6,556 nucleotides of DNA from DATGHS01 sp035307785 (GTDB lineage Bacteria > Planctomycetota > Planctomycetia > Gemmatales > Gemmataceae). The stretch spans positions 1 to 6,556 of the forward strand of contig DATGHS010000281.1 of assembly GCA_035307785.1 (NCBI GenBank), written 5' to 3'. The notes beneath the pieces were generated by a model. The model did not search any database. It saw only the letters and a list, made by a program, of their open reading frames with translations, and had not been told where the DNA came from. This document shows positions 1 to 6,257 of the stretch, one piece after another. Made by a program: the position numbers and the translations under genes. The first letter of the stretch is position 1, and each line of letters starts with the position of its first letter.

Positions 1-59
1 GCCTGCCCGGATGAACACACGTTTTCACGACCGAAACGCCCACGGTTCATTCCTCGGCT

Positions 60-65
60 AAGGAG
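60..65 (+). promoter_or_regulatory. Ribosome binding site of the kinase/receiver/HD-GYP gene
   Basis: AAGGAG lies 8 nt before the ATG at 74. It supports this start over the later in-frame ATG codons at 104 and 137. Positions 1-59 show no promoter I can defend. Confidence 0.75.
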
Positions 66-73
66 TCAAGGCC

Positions 74-2356
74 ATGCCGCCCGCCATCCGGAAGTCCACG
101 CTGATGGACCAACCATTGCACCATCAAACGCTGTCGATGGATACTTCTCCAAACGCTATTCAAGACCTACTGCTGGACCTGGTCCAGCAATCGGTCGTGT
201 TGGCGGAAGATTTGCAGCAGCTGCCCGAAGAAAAACGCAGCGCGCTCATGTCCAGCCGCTCGCTCCAACAGCTTGTCGATCAACTCTTGGCGACCCGACT
301 GATTACGCCCTACCTGGCCGAACGCATTTCCAACCAAAAGTTCTTTGGTCTGGCGCTGGGAAATTATCGCATTCTCGATCGCATCGGCGTGGGCGGCATG
401 GGCGTGGTCTTTAAAGCGGAACATATTCGCTTGCGCCGGCCGGTAGCCATCAAGGTGCTGGCCACGTCGTTGGAGCCCGACGCCAAGCTGCTCGGCCGTT
501 TTTATGCCGAAACGCGGTCCGTAGCACGCATTCAGCATCCGAACATTGTTTCCGCCATCGATGTGGGCGAGGTGTTCCCCAGCGATCCGATGGCCAGCCC
601 GCTGCATTATTTCGTGATGGAATTCGTGGCCGGGCGCGATCTGGAAACGATTGTTACCGAAGATGGTCCCATGCCGGTGGTGAAGGCGGCCAGCGTAATC
701 GTGCAGATTGCGGAAGCATTGGCGGAAGCGCATCGCCATGATCTCATCCATCGCGACATTAAACCGTCGAACATTCTGGTAACCGAAGAGGATAAAGCCA
801 AACTTCTGGACTTCGGTCTGGCGCGACACTTCACGCATCGGCTGACCGAACCCGGCACCGTGCTCGGCACCATCGGCTACATGGCCCCCGAGCAGGCCAA
901 GGACGCCACGAAGCTCGATTCCCGGGCCGATATTTACAGCCTGGGCGCCACGCTCTTCTGGTGCGTGACGGGGCGCGATCCGTTCCCTTCAACTGGACAG
1001 GTGGCCCACGACCTCGCGGTCCGGCTCACCCAGCCGCCGCCTTCGGCGCGGCAAGTCTGCAACCACGTGCCGCCCGGCCTCGATCTCGTGATTAGCCGCA
1101 TGATGGCGGTGGCGCTGGAAGAGCGCTACCCTACCGCACTGGCGGTGACGCGAGCGCTCGTGCCCTTCCTGGGTAAATCACGCGGCCCCGACTCCATCTA
1201 CGACCTTCACCTCGACGAACCCCGGGGGCAACGGCTCACGAACTCCGAGCAGTGCGCGTTCTCCCGCCGCGTGCTGATCGTGGATGATGAAGCGCCGGTC
1301 CGGGACATTTGCAAGCGGTCGTTGATGGCCAAAGGCATCAGTTGCCACGAGGCCAAGACGGGCCAGGAAGCGCTCGAGGCGCTGCAAACCTTGCCGTTCG
1401 ATCTCGTGCTGCTCGACGTGGTGCTGCCTGATTGTAAAGGTCCGGAGCTGTTGCAGCATATTCGCGCCCGGTGCACGCAACGGAACTTGAAAGTTGTAAT
1501 GATGTCGGGGACCAGCAAGGGCGACGATCTGGCCCAGTTAATCTTGCAGGGGGCCGACGACTATCTCACCAAGCCCTTCAGCCTGACGGAACTCCAGGCC
1601 CGAATTCGGTCTTGCCTGCGACTCAAGCATGCCCAGGACGCTCAGGAAACTTTGCGCGACCAGTTGCAATCCGCGAACGCAGAACTGGAGCAAGCCCTGT
1701 CCGTGCAGGAAGTGGAGCTGGCCAACTCCCGGGAAATGCTGGTACACGGTTTTTCGCAAGTGGTGGTGCAGCGCGGTGTCGAAGGCAGCGATCACTTGAA
1801 GCGCATTCAGTCGTACTGTCAGATACTCGCTGCCGGGTTTGCCGCGGCCAATCCAAGTGTTCCCGGGCTCAATGAAGCCTGGCTGCGCCGGCTGGAAATG
1901 GCGGCGCCGCTTCACGATCTCGGCATGTTTGCCCTGCCCGACCACATACTGCACAATTCCGGAAAACTGAACGACGAAGATCGTATGTTGTTGCAGTCAC
2001 ACACCACAATCGGCGCGGAGATGCTTCAAGCTCTGTCTGGGCGGTACCAGTTCTCCCGCGACTTGCTGCAATTAGGAGCAGAAATTGCCCGTTCGCACCA
2101 CGAGCGCTATGACGGCAGCGGTTACCCCGATAAGCTCCGGGGCAACGACGTTCCGCTTTCGGCCCGCATTGTCGGCTTCGCCGACGTCTACGATGCGCTA
2201 CGTTCCCGCCGCCCCTACAAGCCGGCCCTATCACATAAGATGGCGATGATCACGATCTTAAATGCGCAACACGAACAGTTCGACCCGTGCTTGATCCAGG
2301 TCTTCCAGAGCAATCACGAGCACTTCGAGCGCATCTTTCGAGAGAAGAGTGATTAG
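74..2356 (+). CDS. Ser/Thr protein kinase - receiver (REC) - HD-GYP hybrid signalling protein
   Basis: This 760-residue protein appears cytoplasmic, with no signal peptide or membrane segment. Residues 1-95 are a helical extension of the kind that precedes planctomycete Ser/Thr kinases. The kinase domain spans about 98-366: glycine loop GVGGMG (105-110), Lys127 in VAIK, Glu146 of helix C, HRDIKPSN (226-233, catalytic Asp228), DFG (247-249) and GTIGYMAPEQ (265-274). All key residues are present, so it should be active. A receiver domain follows at about 398-515, with acidic pair Asp404/Asp405, phosphoacceptor Asp448, Ser478 and Lys500-Pro501. A probable coiled coil (about 516-555) leads to an HD-GYP domain (about 556-755) with His574, His614-Asp615, His643, His675-His676, GSGYP (681-685) and Asp704. 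HD-GYP domains hydrolyse cyclic di-GMP; here that is inferred from motifs. The Lys usual in HDxGK is Met618. The stop is TAG. The inputs and partners are unknown, as no histidine kinase is adjacent. Confidence 0.93.
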   Translation: MPPAIRKSTLMDQPLHHQTLSMDTSPNAIQDLLLDLVQQSVVLAEDLQQLPEEKRSALMSSRSLQQLVDQLLATRLITPYLAERISNQKFFGLALGNYRILDRIGVGGMGVVFKAEHIRLRRPVAIKVLATSLEPDAKLLGRFYAETRSVARIQHPNIVSAIDVGEVFPSDPMASPLHYFVMEFVAGRDLETIVTEDGPMPVVKAASVIVQIAEALAEAHRHDLIHRDIKPSNILVTEEDKAKLLDFGLARHFTHRLTEPGTVLGTIGYMAPEQAKDATKLDSRADIYSLGATLFWCVTGRDPFPSTGQVAHDLAVRLTQPPPSARQVCNHVPPGLDLVISRMMAVALEERYPTALAVTRALVPFLGKSRGPDSIYDLHLDEPRGQRLTNSEQCAFSRRVLIVDDEAPVRDICKRSLMAKGISCHEAKTGQEALEALQTLPFDLVLLDVVLPDCKGPELLQHIRARCTQRNLKVVMMSGTSKGDDLAQLILQGADDYLTKPFSLTELQARIRSCLRLKHAQDAQETLRDQLQSANAELEQALSVQEVELANSREMLVHGFSQVVVQRGVEGSDHLKRIQSYCQILAAGFAAANPSVPGLNEAWLRRLEMAAPLHDLGMFALPDHILHNSGKLNDEDRMLLQSHTTIGAEMLQALSGRYQFSRDLLQLGAEIARSHHERYDGSGYPDKLRGNDVPLSARIVGFADVYDALRSRRPYKPALSHKMAMITILNAQHEQFDPCLIQVFQSNHEHFERIFREKSD

Positions 2357-2362
2357 TGGGTG

Positions 2363-2422
2363 GTGACTGGTGAGTGGTGAATGATGGATTTTACCACTCA
2401 CCACTCACCACTCACCAGTCAC
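2363..2422. terminator. Perfect 18-bp inverted repeat between convergent genes
   Basis: GTGACTGGTGAGTGGTGA (2363-2380) is exactly complementary to 2405-2422, with a 24-nt loop. The repeat fills the gap between the stop of the kinase fusion (2356) and the stop of the thioredoxin-like gene (2426). Its position and stem length suit a bidirectional terminator or mRNA 3'-end barrier. Neither side has a clear T-run, so classical intrinsic termination is not certain. Confidence 0.6.
2394..2421. repeat. Short tandem 7-bp repeat (CCACTCA)
   Basis: Three perfect copies of CCACTCA (2394-2400, 2401-2407, 2408-2414) are followed by a one-base variant, CCAGTCA (2415-2421). The complementary units TGAGTGG and TGACTGG occur on the left arm, so the inverted repeat can pair in more than one register. 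Similar strings occur between genes in Pirellula-like genomes, as far as I recall; this was not searched. Confidence 0.7.
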
Positions 2423-2425
2423 TCT

Positions 2426-3388
2426 TTAACGCAAATCTTCCGGCTTTATTTTGCGCAGATTCGATTCCGGACGCCAGGGGAACGGCGTGGTCACTTCCAC
2501 GGGTTTCGTCGAAATCTTTTCCCCAAGGATGGTTTCGAAGACGGTGCCGTAAATGCTCTCGATCTTCGACATGCAGTGGGCGGCCATGATTTGATCGGCC
2601 TTGCCCTGGTTGCCGATATTCCAGCGCCGACCGGCCTTGTCGGTGCAATAACCCGGCATGCCCGGCGTGTTGGCGGCCTTGGCGGCCCCGGCTTGCCGCA
2701 AGGCCAATTCCTTTTCCTGTAGCTTCACGTCGGGCCCATCGATAGGCGGCGGCGGCAACTTCGGGGCCAGCGGCCGGCCGGTGGGATCGCGGAATTGCAG
2801 CGCGTCGTCCTCGCTCGGCGGCGACCAGTCGTACGTAACCGGTTCAACAACCAAGCCGGTTTCGCGCTGCAACTTTTCGGCATGAGCATTGCGGAAAAAA
2901 GCCTTGAACTTGGCCCCGTCATCGCCGGCCTCCTTCATGGCCTTCTTCGTCGTTTCCACGACCCATTTCGCTTCTTTCAAGAAAGTGTTGGCGTCCACCG
3001 GCCCGGCAATGCAGTGCAACACGCGGCCGTCGGGAGCGCAGAAATAGGAAGCAACGTTTCCACCCTGCTTCTGGCCATTCACGATTTTGAAGGTGGCCAC
3101 TTTCTGGAACGACGAGACAAAGTACTCGTTGACGAATTTGCCGACTTCGGGATTAGCGAGGGCGTTCACACGGAGCGCCTCGGCATTGTTTCAGGTAAAG
3201 CGCGGGTCTTCGAAATGACCCGAAACGTGCAGCACAAAAACGAGCTTCTGCTCCTTCTTGGCCAAAGCCGCGGCTTCCTTGGGCGTATCCACGAACTCAA
3301 TCGATGTGCCACAGGAACCTTCGGCCCAGGCCACCGGCGCCAACGCGAGCATCGCCGCGGCGCCGAGAAACATCCGACGCGAGAACAT
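2426..3388 (-). CDS. Tat-exported thioredoxin-like protein, probable selenoprotein (in-frame TGA = Sec66)
   Basis: Read from ATG 3388 to TAA 2428-2426 with the TGA at 3193-3191 decoded as an amino acid, this gene gives 320 residues. The start has GGAGGA 6 nt upstream. Residues 1-22 form a signal peptide with a twin-arginine motif (SRRMFL, 3-8), a hydrophobic stretch and an AWA cleavage site, so the product should cross the membrane folded. Residues 37-144 look thioredoxin-like: strand KLVFVLHVSG (48-57), then EDPRFT-TGA-NNAEAL, helix, NPEV (79-82) and a later Cys117. The TGA sits where this fold carries its N-terminal redox Cys, and the reading frame is unbroken on both sides. The region 186-220 is Pro-rich. 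The C-terminal part (about 221-320), with Cys248 and Cys272, is not one I recognise. The substrate is unknown. Alternatives are a nonsense mutation, a base error, or two cistrons with the second starting at GTG 3169. That second product would lack the signal, first strand and redox residue. Confidence 0.75.
3157..3193 (-). promoter_or_regulatory. Candidate bacterial SECIS element with Sec UGA codon
   Basis: On the mRNA, UGA occupies 3193-3191. Nine bases later CGAGGCG (3182-3176) pairs with CGC (3164-3162) plus CUCG (3160-3157), leaving one bulged C at 3161: seven Watson-Crick pairs. The 11-nt loop CUCCGUGUGAA can close further by U3174-A3166 and C3173-G3167, leaving the apical loop CGUGU. 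That loop starts 19 nt after the UGA and has G as its second base. Bacterial SECIS elements are hairpins just downstream of UGA with a G near the start of the apical loop, bound by SelB. The fit is good but was judged by eye only. Confidence 0.6.
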
Positions 3389-3394
3389 AACAAA

Positions 3395-3400
3395 TCCTCC
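3395..3400 (-). promoter_or_regulatory. Ribosome binding site of the thioredoxin-like gene
   Basis: GGAGGA on the minus strand stands 6 nt before ATG 3388. It fixes the start at the twin-arginine signal peptide and shows that the segment before the in-frame TGA is meant to be translated. Confidence 0.8.
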
Positions 3401-3414
3401 ACAATCTGAGGTTA

Positions 3415-3467
3415 GCCGCGAGGCCGAGTAAGAGCGCGCTCGGCTCCGCTACGCTCTGCCTCGCGGC
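3415..3467. repeat. REP-like palindromic intergenic element
   Basis: GCCGCGAGGC (3415-3424) is a perfect inverted match to GCCTCGCGGC (3458-3467). Inside it, AGAGCG (3431-3436) matches CGCTCT (3452-3457), so only the six bases 3425-3430 bulge out on one arm. The result is a 16-bp two-part hairpin with a 15-nt GC-rich loop. It lies 10 nt after the serpin stop and before the ribosome binding site of the next gene. It could end serpin transcription or protect its mRNA, although no U-run follows. The form resembles dispersed palindromic repeats of planctomycete genomes; copy number cannot be seen here. Confidence 0.65.
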
Positions 3468-3477
3468 GAACCGGGAA

Positions 3478-4695
3478 TTATTTCACCGGGTTTGCAAGCC
3501 GACCCATGAACAAAATCGTCCCGCTCTTGTTGTCGCGGATCACGAACACAAATGGATGATCGGCCCGGAAAACCGGATTCGGCTTCGTAATGGCACGCGC
3601 CTTGATGACGCCGGCCGTCGCTGCCGCTGCCTCTGTGCCTTCCTCATTCACCTCCACGAATGCTTTGTGAATGACGTTGGACAGGTATAGGTAGCCCGGT
3701 TCGCCGCCCATACCGGTGAAATCGGAATTCTTGCTGAACGCGTCTTTCATCCCGAGTGCTTGCAATTCGTTGCTCAATTCGAATTGCAGCGTCATTTTGA
3801 ATTTCGGCAGAGTGACGGTTAGTTCCTTGTTAGGCTTCATAATGCTCGTCCATTCGGCCAGATTCTTCGCCGTGAGCTTCGTTTCGAGTGCCGCCAGCCC
3901 ATCGCGCTGCCGCGGAAGCAAGACGATCATCGACACGCCCCTGCCGGTGTAAGGCAATTCCACGGCTTGCAATGTCTCGGTCTCCAAGTAGTTGAACTCG
4001 CCGTGTTCCGTCATCAGTGGGGTTCTGACCTTATCGCTGGCCGAGGTCCAGAAGTCGCTGTCGAAGGTCATCTTCGGGTCGAATTCCAGTGCCCATTTGC
4101 CTTTAAAGTAGATGGCATTCGTGAGCACCATCCGCGTAAGCGAATCGAGAACTCCCGGCTGAATCAAGTCCTTGATTTTGTCATGCGTTTGCTTTTCGAC
4201 CCAGGCGTTGATGGTTTGGCGGGCTTGTTCCGATTGAGCGAAGTCAACTTCATTCAAGCCCGCACTGTAATAGTTCTTGTTGAGCTCGAGAAAACCTTTC
4301 TGCCAGGTGAAGCCCTTATGGCCCCACAGGGCGTTGGCGACGCTCAATTCATAGCCCTTATTGGCAGCATTGAGATCATGCAACCGAGCGGTGTAGGCCG
4401 CATTCAGCCGATCATTCGGCAAAGTAAAATGCATTACTTTGGCCATTTCCGTGGCAGTGTTTCCTTTTGCGCCGGCATACGTCATGGCCAGGGCGGTGGA
4501 GATGCTATTTGGCGAGAAAAACAGGTTGCCGTCTTGCGACTTGAGTTGCCCGTACAGGTCCAACGCAAATTCGGTGTCGCCGCGAACCGCTTCGGCGCGG
4601 TCCGCCTTCGGGGCCGATTTGTCGAGTGCCATCGTCAAGCCCAGCACGCCGCCGAGGATAACCAACGCAATTAAGGGCCAAAGCAATCGTTTCAC
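3478..4695 (-). CDS. Serpin-family protease inhibitor, N-terminally membrane-anchored or secreted
   Basis: Starting at GTG 4695, the product is 405 residues. This start is chosen because GGAG lies 7 nt upstream and because the protein then opens with a Lys-Arg and a hydrophobic segment (about 4-24). An ATG at 4797 would add 34 unserpin-like residues and overlap zwf. With no lipobox Cys, the segment is either a signal anchor or an uncleaved signal. The serpin fold runs from about 41 to the end, with NLFFSPNSIS (57-66), an NAWVEKQTHDKIKDLI helix (163-178), LTNAIYFKGKW (191-201) and a C-terminal HPFVFVIRD...GTILFMGRLANP. The reactive-loop hinge EEGTEAAAAT (351-360) fits the inhibitory consensus. 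Counting 17 residues from Glu351 gives Arg367 as P1 and Ala as P1', which predicts inhibition of trypsin-like proteases. The target is unknown. The gene ends in TAA and lies 76 nt after zwf. Confidence 0.93.
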   Translation of the reverse strand: MKRLLWPLIALVILGGVLGLTMALDKSAPKADRAEAVRGDTEFALDLYGQLKSQDGNLFFSPNSISTALAMTYAGAKGNTATEMAKVMHFTLPNDRLNAAYTARLHDLNAANKGYELSVANALWGHKGFTWQKGFLELNKNYYSAGLNEVDFAQSEQARQTINAWVEKQTHDKIKDLIQPGVLDSLTRMVLTNAIYFKGKWALEFDPKMTFDSDFWTSASDKVRTPLMTEHGEFNYLETETLQAVELPYTGRGVSMIVLLPRQRDGLAALETKLTAKNLAEWTSIMKPNKELTVTLPKFKMTLQFELSNELQALGMKDAFSKNSDFTGMGGEPGYLYLSNVIHKAFVEVNEEGTEAAAATAGVIKARAITKPNPVFRADHPFVFVIRDNKSGTILFMGRLANPVK

Positions 4696-4702
4696 GGCAT
4701 AT

Positions 4703-4706
4703 CTCC
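4703..4706 (-). promoter_or_regulatory. Ribosome binding site that decides the serpin start
   Basis: GGAG on the minus strand is 7 nt before GTG 4695. No comparable site precedes the ATG at 4797, so the shorter reading is preferred. Confidence 0.65.
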
Positions 4707-4754
4707 GGCAACAGTGTACACAAGTAAGACGAGGACCGGAAGCAAGAAGTTTGT

Positions 4755-4780
4755 AACAATCGACGTTTCCGTCAATCGTT
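4755..4780 (-). other. RNA hairpin with GAAA tetraloop across the zwf stop codon
   Basis: In the minus-strand transcript AACGAUUGACG (4780-4770) pairs with CGUCGAUUGUU (4765-4755) around a GAAA loop. This gives 11 pairs, two of them G-U. In the opposite strand the two wobbles become A-C mismatches, so the fold belongs to the zwf transcript. It includes the UGA stop (4774-4772). It may be an mRNA-stabilising or weak attenuating hairpin between zwf and the serpin; no strong U-run follows. Confidence 0.5.
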
Positions 4781-6226
4781 CTGCCATTCCCGCCCATCGC
4801 GTTTTAGCATTTCATCGGCACAGGCCGGGCCCCATGTATGCGGCTCGTATTGTTGCGGCGGCGCGGCGTCGGCCTGTTCCACCGCGGCTATGAGGGGATC
4901 GAGAATGGCCCAGGCGCGCTCGATCTCGTCGTAGCGCATGAACAGCGTGGCATCGCCGTTGACGGCATCCAGCAGCAGCCGCTCGTACGCTTCCGGAATA
5001 GCCCCGGCCCCGTACTCCGTGGCAAACGAGAACTGCATCGTTGAATTGTGTAGCAGCATTCCCTCGGGCACTTCCGGATCCTTGCTTTCGAAATGCAACT
5101 GAATGCCTTCATCGGGCTGGATTCGTAAAACCAGGCGATTATTGGCGAGCATTTCGCCGGGCGTCAGCTTGAACATGAGATGTGGCGGCGGACGAAACTG
5201 GATTACCACATCGCTGCGCCTTTCCTTCAGCGCTTTGCCGGAGCGTAGGTAAAACGGCACACCCTGCCAACGCCAGTTGTCGATATCCAACCTTATGGCC
5301 GCGAACGTCGGGATATGCGAATCGCGGGCCACGCCATCGGTTTGCCGGTAGCCGATGTATTGTCCGACGCTGACATTGATGCACGCTTCTTGAACATTGG
5401 GAACGGCCACCGCTTCCAGGACCTTCAACTTTTCATTCCGCAGCGACACGGCATCGAACCGTGTGGCCGGCTCCATGGCAACCAACGTCAGGATTTGCAG
5501 CAGGTGATTTTGAAAGATGTCACGCAGCACGCCGATGCTTTCATACGTCGGCCCGCGCCGGCCGACGTCCAGCTTTTCGGCCACTGTGATCTGTACGTGA
5601 TCGATGTAGCGTCGATTCCAGAGTGGCTCAAAAAACAAGTTGGCGAAGCGCAAAACGAGAATGTTCTGCACCGTCTCCTTGCCCATGTAATGGTCGATGC
5701 GGTATATCTGCGATTCTTCCCAGTTGCGGTGCAAGGCGTGGTTGAGCGCAACGGCGGTGGCCAGGTTGCGGCCGAACGGCTTTTCAATCACGACGCGGCG
5801 AAAGCCACCGTCTTCCTTGTTCAATCCCACCGCCGCAAGGCTATTAGCAATGCGCTCGTATAATTCCGGCGCAACGGAAAGGTAATAGAGCCGATTCGCT
5901 GGCTGGCCGCCCTCGCGCTTCTTCAGCCAATCGACGAGAGCCTGCAGCTTGGTCGGATCGGCCGCATCGCCGCGCACGTATTCAATGAGCGGCGCGAACT
6001 TCTCCCACTTCGCCGAGTCGAACTCCTTCGGTGCAATCTCGCGGAATTCTTTGGCAAGGTGCTGTCGAAACGAATCGGCCGTGAAGTCCGAGCGCGATAC
6101 TCCGACGATACGTGCCTCCGCCGGCAAGCGGCCCTTGCGGTACAGGCCATAGAGCGCCGGCACCAGCTTCCGCGATGTGAGATCGCCCGATGCCCCGACA
6201 ATAATAATGCTAAGCGGAGTAGACAT
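4772..6226 (-). CDS. zwf: Glucose-6-phosphate 1-dehydrogenase
   Basis: This enzyme oxidises glucose 6-phosphate to 6-phosphogluconolactone, reducing NADP+ (or NAD+), as the first step of the oxidative pentose phosphate or Entner-Doudoroff route in the cytoplasm. The 484-residue product is full length for the family. The N-terminal nucleotide-binding domain opens with the fingerprint GASGDLTSRK (11-20). EKPFG (148-152) is present, and the signature RIDHYMGKE (176-184) carries Asp178 and His179. The second catalytic His is His241 in LRDIFQNHLLQ. These match the known Asp-His/His arrangement of the family. The start ATG 6226 has AAGGAGG 7 nt upstream. The stop is TGA, which shows that UGA is still a stop codon here. 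The usual partners (pgl, gnd, opcA, tal) are not next to it; the downstream neighbour is a serpin. No regulatory protein site is visible. Confidence 0.97.
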   Translation of the reverse strand: MSTPLSIIIVGASGDLTSRKLVPALYGLYRKGRLPAEARIVGVSRSDFTADSFRQHLAKEFREIAPKEFDSAKWEKFAPLIEYVRGDAADPTKLQALVDWLKKREGGQPANRLYYLSVAPELYERIANSLAAVGLNKEDGGFRRVVIEKPFGRNLATAVALNHALHRNWEESQIYRIDHYMGKETVQNILVLRFANLFFEPLWNRRYIDHVQITVAEKLDVGRRGPTYESIGVLRDIFQNHLLQILTLVAMEPATRFDAVSLRNEKLKVLEAVAVPNVQEACINVSVGQYIGYRQTDGVARDSHIPTFAAIRLDIDNWRWQGVPFYLRSGKALKERRSDVVIQFRPPPHLMFKLTPGEMLANNRLVLRIQPDEGIQLHFESKDPEVPEGMLLHNSTMQFSFATEYGAGAIPEAYERLLLDAVNGDATLFMRYDEIERAWAILDPLIAAVEQADAAPPQQYEPHTWGPACADEMLKRDGREWQND

Positions 6227-6233
6227 GACAGGG

Positions 6234-6240
6234 CCTCCTT
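6234..6240 (-). promoter_or_regulatory. Ribosome binding site of zwf
   Basis: AAGGAGG on the minus strand lies 7 nt before ATG 6226 and is a near-perfect anti-Shine-Dalgarno match, suggesting strong translation. Confidence 0.85.
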
Positions 6241-6257
6241 TCGGTACGTTCTACGAG

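Noticed and set aside
167..838. Long open frame antisense to the kinase domain
   Set aside because: It lies wholly opposite a conserved kinase, its translation resembles no known family and it is rich in His/Arg/Gln, as expected for a GC-rich shadow.
2426..3169. Separate 247-residue gene starting at GTG 3169
   Set aside because: A GAGG is spaced suitably before it, so reinitiation cannot be excluded. However, the product would lack the signal peptide, first beta strand and redox residue, and coding sequence is continuous upstream of the GTG.
2426..3388. Frameshift between two halves of the thioredoxin-like gene
   Set aside because: 3388 and 3169 differ by a multiple of three, so both halves are in one frame; the only interruption is the TGA codon.
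2795..3409. Plus-strand open frame of 204 residues opposite the thioredoxin-like gene
   Set aside because: The minus strand has a ribosome binding site, signal peptide and fold features; the plus-strand translation has none and is a codon-position shadow.
4772..4774. Genome-wide reassignment of UGA to an amino acid
   Set aside because: zwf ends at UGA exactly where a family member should end, and the protein is full length, so UGA serves as a stop here.
4696..4797. Serpin start at ATG 4797
   Set aside because: It would overlap the zwf end by 26 nt and add 34 Cys- and Arg-rich residues before the hydrophobic segment, without a good ribosome binding site. GTG 4695 has GGAG at 7 nt.
5315..5863. 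Plus-strand open frame of 182 residues inside zwf
   Set aside because: It is fully antisense to conserved catalytic parts of zwf, with no ribosome binding site or recognisable product.
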